Of a stretch of 64,000 nt of DNA, positions 1 through 12,900 are shown one piece after another. Every line of letters starts with the position of its first letter. Position 1 is the stretch's first letter. Source of the stretch: Sesamum alatum. Its lineage: Eukaryota; Streptophyta; Magnoliopsida; Lamiales; Pedaliaceae. The stretch covers positions 32,704,479-32,768,478 of the forward strand of contig JACGWO010000005.1 of assembly GCA_034509735.1 (NCBI GenBank), read 5' to 3'. The notes beneath the pieces were generated by a model that saw nothing but the letters and a program-made list of their open reading frames with translations, searched no databases and was not told the origin of the DNA. A program made the position numbers and the translations under genes.

Positions 1-896
1 AATTATACTATTTATAATAAATAATATTTAAATTTAAATATTTTAATTTTTATATAAATACCAGTGTTTAATTTAAATCAAATTTGTTATTTTTAAAATA
101 CAAATCAATCTTTTAATTTATTAAAAACTTAAAATTTTAAAAACAAACAAAAAAAATTTGGACGATTGCGGCGCGACAGTCTTCGTCGCCCAAATTCACG
201 CCGAGGTCGCCCAAATTGCCCTAGGCGACGGCGGTTTGTTACCCCCTCTCCGCCGAGCGAGTGTTGGAGCAGAGGGTGATGTGGCAAAAAAGAAAATTAA
301 CTCAAGAATCTGGAATGTGAGGTTATCATTCCACTTAGTGACGACTGAGTATTTATACTAGCGGGAAAGGGCTAAGCCTCGTATCTAAGGCGCAAGGCAT
401 CCCACTTGGACCACTCGATCGGATGTCTGTCACTTGGCCATATTGCCTCGGATGCATGCATTGTTCCAGGGTACGAGGCCTCCTACTTGGGCCACTTGAT
501 CGGATCGCCGTCAGTTTGTCAGATTCCCTCAGATGCATGCATTGTTTCATGATACGAGGCTTTCCCTTTGGGGCTACCGGCAGGGGCTTTCCTCATATTG
601 ATTTTACCTTACGAGGCTTCACCTTTCGGGCTACTAACAGAGGCTTTCCTCGTATTTGATTTTACCTTACGTGGCTTCACCTCTCGAGCTACTTGCAGGG
701 GCTTTCCTTTTACGAGGCTTTTCCTTTCGGCTTCCAAGCATCGTTATTCTAAAGGGTACGAGGGGGGCGGGGGGCTCATTTTCCCCCACATTAGGGGGTG
801 GGCGGCGGGAGTGGTTTGGGGTTAATTTAATTTCTTTTGTTTTTTATATTTTATAATATAAATATAATGTATATCAAAATTGGTTAAATATCAGGT
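1..896. repeat. Non-genic repeat-rich flank with imperfect tandem repeats
   Basis: No gene is supported here. The first 150 bases are very AT-rich. From about 397 to 557 there are two imperfect copies of an 81-bp unit; each carries a CACTTG-rCCACT-GATCGGAT block and ends with a GATGCATGCATTGTT block followed by TACGAGG. From about 555 to 730 there are three imperfect units of about 64 bp, each running from TACGAGGCTT through GGGGCTTTCC to ATTTTACCTTA. Such GC-rich minisatellites are typical of LTR-retrotransposon non-coding DNA, so this may be the remnant of a second element that cut off the copia LTR starting at 897. That link is inference. Confidence 0.5.
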
Positions 897-1196
897 CATT
901 TATAGTGAGTGCAAGTCGGCAGTAAGTGGTGGAGAGAGATGGCCGAGCCAAGTCCCAACACCATCATTAATGGAGGAAGGGGGATCCAAAGGATCCAAGG
1001 CACGAAGGGTAGGGGGAAAAGAGAAGACAAAAGTCATCTGAATTAGGGTTAGGGCAAAAGTTTAAGTAGTAGATCGGCCGGGTCGGGTAACCAAGTGGGC
1101 TGGGTCGCCTGAATTTGGGGCTTGGGCCTTCCAGGCAATTAGGAGGTGTGGTATCGGGCTTGGGCTTCCCTTGAGGGTCATGGGCCACACTCAACA
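897..1196 (-). repeat. Truncated second copia LTR (U3 only)
   Basis: This 300-bp stretch is nearly identical to 3455-3753, including the terminal CACTCAACA. It differs by scattered substitutions and small indels. It ends at the LTR's own TATA box, so R and U5 are missing. The break could be a deletion or later insertion of the tandem-repeat DNA to its left. Confidence 0.85.
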
Positions 1197-1378
1197 ATCT
1201 ATACCTTGGACCAGGACCCGAAAAAGGGAACCAGGCCCAATGCTAGATCTTGGCATTCATCATCGCCATCTTTTCCTTGGAGACTTAGAGGGTACCTGCA
1301 AAACAGAAAAGCACTCTTGCACAAGTTTGGGTTAGTAAAGAAGAGAAACAAAACAGAACATTCTAATGGCTGAAAAAA

Positions 1379-2169
1379 TCAGTAGACGTCTCCATGGCTT
1401 TCTTCAGTTACAACATTTGTTTCTTCTTCACTATCCTGATTTTTATCCCTTTTGTCTTTTCTAGGTTTTCTATAATCCTTAATATAATGTCCTTTAATCT
1501 TACAATTATAACACTTCCTTTCTTTATTTTTATCAACCTCACTCTCGTCATCTTTTGATTTATGACCCCTATGTTTGTAACCAGAGTTTCTAGTCTTTCC
1601 TTTCACAAAGTTCACTTCAAATTGGTTTTGACTAGGTTTGTTAGCCTTAATGTCCATCTCCTTACTCTTTAACCCGTTCACAACAGTTTCTAGATTAACA
1701 TGATCCCGACCATACTTAATGGCAGCTTTAAAATCACTGTATGAATCAGGAATAGCATTTAAAAGTACGATAGGAGAATAATCATCAATATTCTTATCAC
1801 TTGTTAGCTTAATGTCCTGAACTGGTTTTGTGAACTCATCAAGATTCTCATCAATGTTTTTAGACACGTCCAACTTATACCGAAAAAAATTTCTCAAGTA
1901 GAAAAAGCTTGCTTGGCAACGAGTTTTCAGTATAAAGCTCTTCCAACTTATCCCACAAATTTTTAACAGTTTCTTGCTTACCTACCTTCCTAATCACAGA
2001 ATCTGACAAATTCAAGATAATGGAAGAATAGGCATACTCATCAGTTTCAATTCGTTTTTCTTCAGAAATATTTGCCATCGATGGCTGTGAAAACTCTTTG
2101 CTGAATCAAAATACCTCTAATATTTTGTTGCCAAATTGAGAAATCAAATTTTCCATCAAACGGATGCAT
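1379..2169 (-). pseudogene. Broken copia gag
   Basis: Copia-type Gag would package element RNA into virus-like particles. The reading starts at 2169 with a typical N-terminus (FDGKFDFSIW). It shifts frame near 2085 into MANISEEKRI (2078-1875), and again near 1890 into the C-terminal half (1897-1379). The C-terminal half carries the zinc knuckle CYNCKIKGHYIKDYRK. The fourth metal ligand, normally Cys, is Tyr, so the CCHC finger is broken as well. Two frameshifts plus a lost ligand make this a pseudogene. The rest of the polyprotein is absent. Confidence 0.85.
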
Positions 2170-2299
2170 GTTGTAAACAAACATTACAAAACTTTAATAA
2201 CAACGAATGCAGTAGGGGGAAACCTTCTCTACCTTCAACCAGATACCCGACAGCGTCAAGGGCCCGATCAGGTGAAGAAATAGAAAAGGGTTTGGTCGA

Positions 2300-2970
2300 G
2301 GTTAAGTAGTATGCACTAAGCGATAATAACAACAGTATCAACAAATTTTTACCAAGGAGAGCACTTAAGCAGTTTATAGCAACAATTTATCAACAAGATA
2401 TCAGAGTTTAGCACCTAGCAGCACGCAACAGACTATCAGATTTAACCACTAAGTAACAAATATACCAATATCACTAAGAAGCCAGAGTTAACACTAAGCA
2501 GGACAACACTAAGAATAAAACAAGGTCACTGGGCAATAGGATGCTTATACGAAGCAACACGATGTCAGAATTACACAGAGCTAATTTTCAATAGCACTAA
2601 GCAAATAGAATAACACTAAGCCTATTATGCACTTATCCGTGACAGAACAAGATTTATCAGAAATGAGCACTGAGCTATTTATACAAGCAGAACTTTAGAG
2701 ATAACACACAACAAAAAATTAGACTATGCACTAAGCAAACTAGCACACAACAAAATCCCAAGTTTAAACACTAAGTAAGATGTCACTAAGAGGCCATAAT
2801 TTGCACTAAGCGGGATATCAAGTAATCAGAGCAGCACGAAGCAGAATTTCACAAGCAGGATACCAATTACTAAAACAGGATATCACTAAGCAGAGAACAC
2901 AACAAAACAGTAAAGGAGCAGGGATCAGATAGCTCTTACCAAACCTTCGATGGCCAGCGAGAGCCCGAAG
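2300..2970 (-). repeat. Element leader with recurrent CACTAAGC motif
   Basis: Between the primer-binding site and gag, the plus strand repeats CACTAAG(C) about a dozen times at irregular spacing, for example near 2310, 2441, 2470, 2491, 2507, 2596, 2612, 2726, 2768, 2783, 2801 and 2880. On the sense strand it reads GCTTAGTG. One more copy lies inside the LTR near 3090. No coding potential is seen. It could be a decayed minisatellite or a functional motif of the leader such as packaging or dimerisation; function is unknown. Confidence 0.7.
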
Positions 2971-2982
2971 GCTCTGATGCCA
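2971..2982 (-). other. tRNA-Met-type primer-binding site
   Basis: The minus strand reads TGGCATCAGAGC one base after the LTR end. This is the copia-type primer-binding site complementary to the 3' end of initiator tRNA-Met, with one change from the usual TGGTATCAGAGC. It fixes the orientation of the element and the inner edge of the LTR. Confidence 0.85.
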
Positions 2983-2983
2983 C

Positions 2984-3753
2984 TGTTGGGAATTAATCCC
3001 CTCCAGTAACACACACCAGAAACAGAACCTATTTACTATTACAAGCGGGATTGAGAAATTACAGAATATAAAGAGGGAACAAAATTTCAAAAGCACTAAG
3101 CAAGGGAAAAACAGGGGAAATAAGTAAGCTCTTAAGAACAACACGACAGAGCTAAGGCTCAGGGAGCCAAGATCCGGTAGCGAGGCTACATAGCCACCAA
3201 GGCCGGCACCCAACCGTCGGTTGCACCAAGCCCCCGTTCCAAGGACCCAAAGCCACAAGGCTTGATCCCACGAACCGATCGGGACAAAAATCACAGGCAC
3301 ACAACCACACAATGATCACATAGATCTACCACGAAGATCTACTAAGGAAGGGAACAACCACAAAGGACGACTAAGGAAAGAATCACAGTTTTGGGAGTGA
3401 GGGAGAAGAGTTCTTGTTCTGTATGTCTTACCGCGACATGAGATGAGGAGGAGCCATTTATAGTGAGTGCAAGTCGGCAGTAAGTGGTGGAGAGAGATGG
3501 CCGAGCCAAGTCCCAACACCATCGTTAGTGGAGGAGGGGGGATCCAGAGGATCCAGGGCACGAAGGGTCGGGGAAAGGAGAAGACAAAAGTCATCTGAAT
3601 TAGGGTTAGGGCAAGAGTTTAAGTAGTGGATCGGTCGGGTCGGGTAACCAAGTAGGCTGGATCGCCTGAATTTGGGGCTTGGGCCTTTCAGGAAATTGGG
3701 AGGTGTGGCATCGGGCTTGGGCCTCCCTTGAGGGTCATGGGCCACACTCAACA
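2984..3753 (-). repeat. Full-length copia LTR (770 bp)
   Basis: The plus strand begins TGTTGGG and ends ACTCAACA, giving the TG...CA ends expected of an LTR. It lies directly next to the primer-binding site at 2971-2982. On the minus strand a CACTATAAATGG box near 3466-3455 is the likely U3 promoter. The U3 part (3455-3753) is repeated at 897-1196. Short ORFs read through it are not genes. Confidence 0.88.
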
Positions 3754-4827
3754 AAATTGATTGTGTTTACGCCATATTTGATATGTATGAATAGAGTGGG
3801 AATGAAATAGACTTTTTCAAGTCCATTCCTATATGTATGTTTTGTATAAGTAGTGAAATGATTCAATGATTCCATATGAAAGGGATTAGTGATTCCATTA
3901 TCCCAACATGGTATAAACTATTCCTAACATGTTGGGAATGGATTTTTTGTTTTATTGACAAAATTATCCTTTGTGATCGCATATTAGAAATCAAAACAAA
4001 ATCTAGTTTTAATTGTTATTAATTCAAAATATGAATGCATTAACACACTTGTTAATTAATTAATTTATTTTTATATCAATTGACAGCTATTTTGTTATTA
4101 ATTCAAAATATATTTGACAAGATGCGTCTATCAATATTGAGACATTTACCAGTATTTGTTCCAAGAATAATTCATATAATAAATCGATGAAGTTCCAGAT
4201 CTTTTAAGCAAGCCTGGTAGCTCGTTCATGATTTTTTCAGCGAAAAAAGTCTTCTCGAAGGTGAATCGAAGCAAAACTTTGGCCCTCGTCCTGTGACGAA
4301 TGCTAAATGCAGTTTCGAACGATTGTCCGGGTTCTGTTGGGTCCCCGTGTTTCTTCTAACTCTTTTATAAATCGTTTCGAACACATGTTTCGAGTTAATA
4401 AAATGTTATAAATTTTTGGAAAACGTTATAGAAAAATCGTAAAATTAAAGAAACATATACAATAGTTATAGAAAAAATTAAAAATATTACCTTTCTCTTT
4501 TTAATTCAAATATATCTATTATAATTTTGTACCATTTATCCCATTAAAATTATTGTATGTAGCATAATTATATATTTAGATTTATTATTTGATATAGTTG
4601 CTATTGAAATTAAATAATAAAATATATATAATACATTGATATTTATGCATATAATATTATTAATTTAACATAATATTAAATCTATTATTATTAATTAAAA
4701 TACTTATACATAGCACATGAATTTATATTTTTGCAGGTAAAATTACGAAATTTGATAATTTAGTTCGAAACATAAAATCCTAAACCCCACTAAAGCCTCC
4801 CATACGGTCACATTCGGAAGGTGGAAA
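3754..4827. other. AT-rich intergenic region upstream of the OXA2-like gene
   Basis: No gene is seen. The stretch 3775-3970 contains repeated GGGAATG/GATTCCAT words and looks like a decayed MITE, but no ends or target duplication could be fixed. 4180-4400 is less AT-rich and unassigned. The promoter and 5' UTR of the downstream gene should lie in the last few hundred bases; no clear TATA box was chosen. Confidence 0.4.
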
Positions 4828-6856
4828 ATGCGACTATTGACATCAAAAGTCCTCCGCCGCTCGCGGCTGTCGCCGCCGCTCTCCCAATTTTTCTGCAACT
4901 ACTCTTCCTCGTCTTCTTCTTCGCATTCGTTATTCGGTAGCTCAACCCAACACCACCGGCACGACCACAACCCGCCGCTTAATTATTTCGGTCGGTGCTC
5001 ATCGGCGCTGCTGTCGCCCCCACATCATCATTGCTTTTCCTTTTCTCGACGATTTTCCTCTCAGCCCAACTTACCTGAATCCGATGACCCCTTTCTTCCA
5101 GTACAAGCTCTCATATCGCTGCTCGATGCTTATCACGATGTTACTGGCTTCCCTTGGTAAGCACGATACGTTTATGATTTATCTCATCCTGCTGCGCGCT
5201 AGCACGCGCACACATATGTGTCTATGTATTTGTTTATTTTCATCAAATTCAGCATCATAAGTCCAATTTTATGGGTCCGGACATACTGCGAGAATTTTCT
5301 CTTTCTGTACGTCTTCCCTCGATTTTCTAATTTGTTCGTTCTACTTTTGTTTCTCAACCATATTGGTGAAATATCGTCGTTTTATCTGGCTATGCTGGTT
5401 AACGAACGGTTTTACTTCCTTTCCATCATGGTGATTCTGATTTTTTATAAGCATTTTTTTCCTGATGCAGTTCTTTAGCTACCTGAAGAATGTTGTACTT
5501 TAATTGACTGAGTTGGTTTTTCTGCGTATTCTAATTATTAACTTGATTTTTGTAGGTGGATAATAATCTCATCGTCTACGGTGGCAATGAGACTTGCATT
5601 ATTTCCTTTGGTCGTGTTGCAACTTAAAAAATTGAAGAGGATAGGAGACATCTTGCCTAAATGTGAGTATTCGGGATCAACTAAAGCTTGTATGTAACAG
5701 AAATGTTATTGTTTTGGGAATTGAAAAGCAAGGGAAAAGAGTTACTATGAGAGGAAAATGGAAGAATAATTTGATTCTTATTTTGAACAGCTTAACTTGG
5801 TATTGTTTTTGCTTGGTTATCTCGTGTTCCCCATTTTATATGACAAAAGTTGAAAACAAAAGGAAGGTGTTAATAAGTAATACTTCTATTTTCAAAGTTT
5901 GGGTGGAGTTCAGACTTTGTTTCATGCCATATCTGATTAGGTAGTTTCATCACAAACCTGAGAGGATCAATGTTATAAGGCAAAGACATTGCATAACATG
6001 CTTCGCATGTCCCGAGGCACACCCTAAGGCGTGGGGGCATGTGGCTTCTAAAATTTTCATTTGTTGGATTACGTTGTATGAATATATCCATTTTATAGTT
6101 GGAGTGTGTGATGACTCTTGAAACTGCTGAAGTTTGGAAGGGATGTCATTGCTGTTGGGCCTTGTTAATCAGGTTGATGGTTTTCTGACAAGTCATGGTC
6201 TAATAAGAGAGAAGCTGAATGCTCTTGTTGACAAAAGGGGAAATGGTTGAAAAGGGTGAGGAAGTGGGGAAAGTAGTTACCAAATATAGACAGCTCGCAG
6301 GCCAACTGTAACCTTTAAGGTTAGTTTGTTAATTGAACAAGATGTTGGCCTTAAGGATAGATTTCGAACCAGGTGTTGCTCGCTGTGGCGGAGTCTAGCT
6401 ATGTTGGCCATAGTCACATTGAACTAGACAGTTCGGAAATAGTGTATATAGGAGCAATGAGTTTTCTTTATAGTTGGGTGGAAATGAAGGTTTAAAGTAG
6501 CTTATTATGTAATGGTCATTATCCTTTTCTTTTTGGAATATATGCACACTACTTAGAAGGCAAATGTTGATAAAGTTTTAAACTTATCATGGTTTCTTTT
6601 CCTTTCCTCAGTTCTCTTTTCACTATTACTCGGATGTTCATTTATGATATTAGAATATAATGTAAATGGAAATGGTTTTCCGCAATGTAACATATAATCT
6701 TTTTTGTCTTGTTCATCCCTAATAGTACCTCCACCATTTCCACCACCCCTGTCAGGACGAAGTTTCAGAGATCAAATTGCCCTTTTTTGGAAGGAAAAGA
6801 AGGCTGCTGGGTGCCCTTCAGTGTTTTGGTTCATCTCATCAGTTGCTTTCCAGGTC

Positions 6857-6917
<61 letters not shown>

Positions 6918-9900
6918 AATGCTCAGATGTTCTCTGAGTCCCTAGGCAAAATATCTTTTTTCCTTGCAGAGTGATGTTCTCATGTAATCATGTGAGTTGT
7001 TTAAGATATCAATCCCATTTAATTATAACTTTGGGAGCTGGCAGCTAAAATTGCTTTCTGAACCAATAGTTGTGTAGATGCACTTAACTGGAGCCATTAT
7101 GTTCTTCAGCAGGAAGTACTTTTGTGACTCTTTTACAAGTTAATAAATTCCAACAAACCTCTGAATCTAGTTCTATGTTGCTACCATGCTGTTATCTTTG
7201 TTAGATGTGTTTACCATCATATGTTGACTTGGCATACTCCCTGACATTTTCCATGCGGACTGTCGCCCCTTGGGCATTTATTTAGATATGGTACTTACGA
7301 TTCAACTTTGAACAAAGAGTTAAAAGCAATTTCCTTTATGGCTTCTACTTCTATCTAATTGAGCACATTATATGGAGTTCATACTTCTTACTCTTGGTCT
7401 TGTGAAAAAATTGCAGGTCCCCTGCTTTTTCTTGTGGATCATGAGTGTTCGCAGAATGTCACTGGATCATCACCCTGGTTTTGATAGTGTAAGGCATTTA
7501 TACCAGATGGATATTCTTGGACAAAGTTTAAGTGTTGCTATCATGATTATGCCTTGTTGACTCTTAAATTTTAAGTTGAATGCATCTCAGTGTTGTTTTG
7601 GAAATCCTTGGCCTTGTATCAAGAACTGTACAGAAGCTAAGTTTGCCCAGCTGCCTCCCTTTGGGGGAATTGTGTCATTTACATACTAATTCGTTACAAT
7701 TTAGCTTCTGGATCTAACATTATTTCCTTATGCGCGGAACCTTCTTAGTGTTTTAATTCCCAGTTGGATCATAAAACTTTTTCCATGTCCTCCTTTTCCT
7801 ACTTACAGCAATTTTATTCCTTGATTCCTCTCTCACCTTCTAATTTGCACCATATTTGGTGAAAGTCCTTGGATCAGGTCTTCCCGCCACTGATCTTCAT
7901 ACTCTTTCATATGCTTGGCCTTGGAAAAAGCATTTTTACACTGAAAGGGTTACATTAAGATACTTAGATAATATCTTTTGCTTTAGAACAGCATAAGCTT
8001 TCATATGAAGTGGTTGGTTATCAATTTCATACACCCCTGACTTAATTCTTGAATCCTGTAGTATTAGCTATGGGGAATCTGTTCAAGGCTTGGAGCATAA
8101 CATCCTCAAACTAAGATTCCATCAATACTCCATTCTGGAATGTTCACTCTTCATAATTAAGTGAAATGATGTTTTCAGCTTGAGCAGGATCTTAGAACTC
8201 CATAACTTATACCAATTATGATCGCTAGTTATTTATACTGTTTGGTATCTGATTATTAGGTCAATATTAATTTCGATTGGCATCCTCAAGTGCCAGCCCT
8301 TTTCCTTCCTTGTTTCGCTGTCTTGGTGACTGACAAGGTGATGTTTATCTTAAAATACCACAGGGAGGAATCCTATGGTTCCAGGACTTGACTGGATATC
8401 CACATGGTGTGTTGGGGCCTATTGTCCCATTGATTATTGCAGGCTTGCATTTCACTAATGTTCAGGTTAAGGATACTACTCGAGCTGCACTTTGCCCTTG
8501 ACTCCTTTTCGATATTTTTCTGGATTCTAGAATTTTATAATGGTCTAATGACATTCGTCCATGAAGCAACACTTCTTAATTTGCTTAATGATCTATGCCA
8601 TTGTGGTGTTCAGGGTTGAGATGATGACCATGGTTTCGTTCTTTTGTTCCATTCTATAATTTTCTTACTATTTGGTTGAGCTAATGAAATTAGACTTCCC
8701 ACTTGTTATGCTATCATATCTAGCTAATGAAAGCACTCTCTCTTTTTTTCCCCAGTTAGTTTATATTAGGTTTATGAGATAAGAAGAGTTGAAAGATATG
8801 GGGTTTATTGCCTAGGAACATCTTCGTATGTTTATTTGTCGCTCTTCATCTTGTATAGAACTTGTATGTTGTTTCCATTTTGAAATGAATGAAGTTGAAT
8901 TCTATTCGTTGAGTAAGTTTCCTCTATCTTATTGAATACTCCACTAGGTGGCATTAGCAATTTAACATTTTAGATTATAGCTCAAACTGTTGAGTATTTG
9001 ATTGAACTAGTCAGTGTTTTTCACACTTATGGCTGATAATCTTCTTCTTTTCAATCATCGTTTCTGGACGTAATGAGAAAGCTACTTGAGACACGAGAAG
9101 TAAGATGGGACATTGTAATTGCGATCTCGAAAAAGGAACGAGCCATCCGAATCTTTCGGACGAAGTAATAGGGAAGCTGAGATTCATTCGTAAAACTTTT
9201 CAGAGTAGTTTCTTTATCTAAATCCATAAATGAAATATTTCCGCAAGAGTGCAATTGGTTCTTCCGCATACTAGAGCGCATTAGGCTGAATACAAATGGA
9301 TGCTTCTTTTCAATGCCTTGTTAACTCAAACAGAATACAGAGTCTATAATCTTGGAGCACACCTGTTCATGATTTTCTGTTAAATTGCTGATATTTCTGG
9401 TCACGTTCTGATGATGGATGCCTTCTTCTTGGATTAGTTCTGCGTCCCCTGCAAATGACATTTGTTTTCAGTTCTTGTTACATTTTGCAATGTGGCATAA
9501 CCTATGGCTACTTTATTAATTTTCAGGTATCTTTTCAAAAATCATCGTTGGAACATCTACCGGGCTCTTTAGGATTATTAGCAAAGGTGAGCTACAGTTA
9601 TTCAAGTGCTTCCCCTCCTTGGTCCTCCTTTTAATCCTCTTATGGAGCCTGGCTAATGACCCGATAGTAGAAAACCATATTATCTGCCCATCCATCTGAA
9701 AGTATCTATTGCCCGCTGCTTCAACTGCATTTGTGGATAGATTATTTTCTATAGTTACCCTATTATATAAATTTCCATGTAAACTAGATTCCAGTGAATC
9801 AGTGATTGTATCAATGTAACACCTAGGACAACCATGTCATATTTGGTATATTTGAACATAGGAGTTGAAATACTTCCCGACTCCTGAGAGCTCTCCTGCC

Positions 9901-12900
9901 CACTCTCCCTATTGTATCAGTTGTGTTCCAACAAAGACTGCTTTCTGGATAGATGCTTACTGTCAATTGTAAATGTAATTAAAAAGCTTTATTAGATTTC
10001 TTTTAACGCTTTCATCTTGTGAGATAATTTTAAAATAGTGCTGACAATACGATCCTTGTCTTTGCTATATAGATATACAGGATGTATCTGCAACTGCTGA
10101 CACTGCCTATTTTGATTGCTACATTCAATGTTCCCCAGGTAAGATTAAATGTTGCCACCTTTCCTGGAAGTGGTATTTCGAGATTTTTGCAATGTCTGGC
10201 AAGTTGCTCCCTTACGTATAGGGCATGCAAATACTTGTTCAACAGTAATATGGTTTATATTTTGCATTTTCTATGTCTTTAATGGCGGTGGGTTGGGGTG
10301 GGGACTGTTTGCTTCCAACTATGGAAGTCTATTTGATTCCTTTGAAAAGGTCTTATAGTGCAGCCTAAATTAAGTGAAATTTCTTAATGGAACTGTGTGA
10401 ACTGAATTTGGCTAGTTCTACTATGGCCCTGTTACATGACATAACATCAAAAATGTGCCGTGACTTGTTTTTTTCTTTCCTCCTCTGTGTTATTTCTTTG
10501 AATTCTTTTTCGTATCTTGCAGGGATGCTTAGTATATTGGCTTACAAATGGTTCTTTGAGTCTGATACAGGTTGGTACTCTTGTTCTACAAGTTAGTACA
10601 AAGATGCTATGAAATCCATTGATATTTTGATCTGCTAGAGAAGAATTTAGCGTTTGAATTTCCTGATAGCTTTGTCTCCAGTTAGGTGGGCTGCATCTGT
10701 ATTGTTTAACATTTAAGATAATGATGCTTGATTCACAATGGTTTTTACATGGCACTGAAGAAACCAGTTCTATTACAAGTTTTGATGTTAAGTCTTCCAA
10801 TGCTCACTGAATCACTTGTTATTTCCTTCATTTTATTTTGAACTCTCTTATCTCCTGTATTGCTAATTTTAGTTTAGTTTGATTGTATTATCTCTGAATT
10901 AACTTATGAATACCATAATTCCACAACATATATTTCAATAGCTGAGTCATTCAACTTGGATCTAAAGCCTCTATGGGATGACCAACCTGAGTGGAAGCTC
11001 GTTATAGTGACATTTTCCTCTAGTAAGCTACATATATTTCTGGAAAACTGATGTTGGAATGATGTACTAACAAGAAATTAAGCTTTATGTTGAAGTTACA
11101 ATGCTGTCTTAGTCATAATGTCAGAATCATGTTCTGATTCGGTGCTCTACATTGAAGTTACTCCCATTTGGGCTTAACATTATTCGTACATAGTTGTTTA
11201 GGTGTGTTATTTGCTTATTATTTTGATTTTCGTATAGTTAAATAAGAACCTTTGCATGCTAGGATTGATACTACATGTGCAAGAAGCGGTGAGTATGATT
11301 AGAGTCTTTTCATCATCACAAATTCCTTAGTTTTCTTGAGGGCCTTAGGGGCGGGATAAAAGTCACAATTCATTGGACTGGTTGAAGTGGAGGAGAGCGA
11401 ATTGGGGTTGTGGAGGCGGGTTGGGAAGTTTAATGATGGACTACAGGAATATTGACTTGAGAACACTTTGTGAGATCTAACAGTCAGGGTTACTCTCACA
11501 TGCTAGAAAATGGTGGATTTCTTGATGGTAAAATCCCAGGCAGGCGCGCAGACGAAAATGAGAGGTAGATAGATGGTATGCACAGATGAATAATCAATAG
11601 CTTGCTGTGCAATTAACTTGACATAAGTTGCTGTTCTTGGTGCTTCTCCTTCACCTGTTTTCTCTATATCTTTTAACTCTGATAAATGACTTCTAGATCC
11701 AATATTATGATGGAGCATATGGTAAGTTTGTCATGAAGCACATAGCGTTCTGATAGATTTTTGTGTTTCTGCTTTCATTTGCAGCTATTATGTCTTCGCA
11801 ATCCCAATGTTCTCGAGTTTTTGGGGCTTCCTATAAAAAATGACCCTGTAGTAGCTCCAGCTAATAAAGAGAAAGGCAGCTCGGGTGTAGCAGATATTTG
11901 TATACTGACAAAGCAGGGAGAAATTTCTGCTAAAAGCCTATCACCTGCAGAATTGGTTGCTGTGAGTATGGTGTTGCGTCACGCTCCTTTAAAATGTTTT
12001 GATTTTGTGGAAATGTTTGTTATTAATTTATCTCAGCACATTTCAACAGTATTCAATCAAAATCTTAACTGATGGCCGTAGGGATACTGCAATTGGATTA
12101 CTGAGGTAATAAAACCTCTGCGCTTCAAATGATTGCTTTCTCTTCTATGTTTATGTTCCATTTCTGAAACATGAACTGCAGACTTGCTCTTGAAAAGGAT
12201 CCTGGTTATGCAAGAGCTTTGCTTATCATGGGGCAGACACTCCTACAAAACAAACAATTTGCTGAAGCTGCTGAGAGCCTAGAAAGTGCTGTTTCAAAGG
12301 TCTGATCCATGTTGCTTGTGAGAATATCTGTGTCAATCTTACATAAAAGAAAGCTAATGCAGCTCCTTTTTATTCACGTGGAGATCATGGATTTCATTGC
12401 TTTCTTGTGAAGCTACCTTAAAATAACTCAATATTCTGGCAATGCATAGTTTTCTAGTTAAGCCATCAAACTTTATTCTCATACTGAGCTCTTCCTGACT
12501 GGAGTATTTGCTTTGACTTCCATTCAGCTCCTCGTGGCTGGCTATCCTACAGAAGTTGAAAAAATTGATCTTTTGATTCTTTCATCACAATGGGCGGGCA
12601 TCGCTAATATTCGGCAGGTACTATCTCAACTCCTTTGTATCTATTGGGTCACTGCAAATAAATAAAAATGAGGATCCTGTGTTTGCCCTGAATGGCATTT
12701 TCATGACCTGGCATCCAAAACTTGGAGTTTATCTTTATTTTCTCTGTAGCAGATAAGAATACACTGGTCTCACAAGACAATGCAATTTTCTAATTATAAT
12801 GAAGGGCTGTAACTGCTAGTGCACCTACAATTCATGCCATTGATCCCGTATAGTTGAAGATTATCTTCCAGGAACACCCATTAATAAGTTTTAAAGAGTG

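Larger units (their letters stand above)
897..3753 (-). mobile_element. Truncated Ty1/copia LTR retrotransposon
   Basis: This is a deleted copia-type element read on the minus strand. The upstream LTR is 3753-2984, the primer-binding site 2982-2971, broken gag 2169-1379, and the downstream LTR is only a fragment, 1196-897. The fragment matches the U3 end of the full LTR (3455-3753) almost base for base and stops at the LTR's TATA sequence. No protease, integrase, reverse transcriptase or RNase H remains between gag and the downstream LTR, so the element cannot move by itself. No target-site duplication can be tested because the left end is missing. Confidence 0.88.

Noticed and set aside
2818..3312. 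164-codon minus ORF with hydrophobic residues
   Set aside because: It lies inside the copia LTR and leader, has no family match and no conserved motif.
6704..6974. Leu-Ser repeat ORFs in three frames
   Set aside because: They are translations of the CT microsatellite in intron 3 and of exon 3 of the OXA2-like gene in wrong frames.
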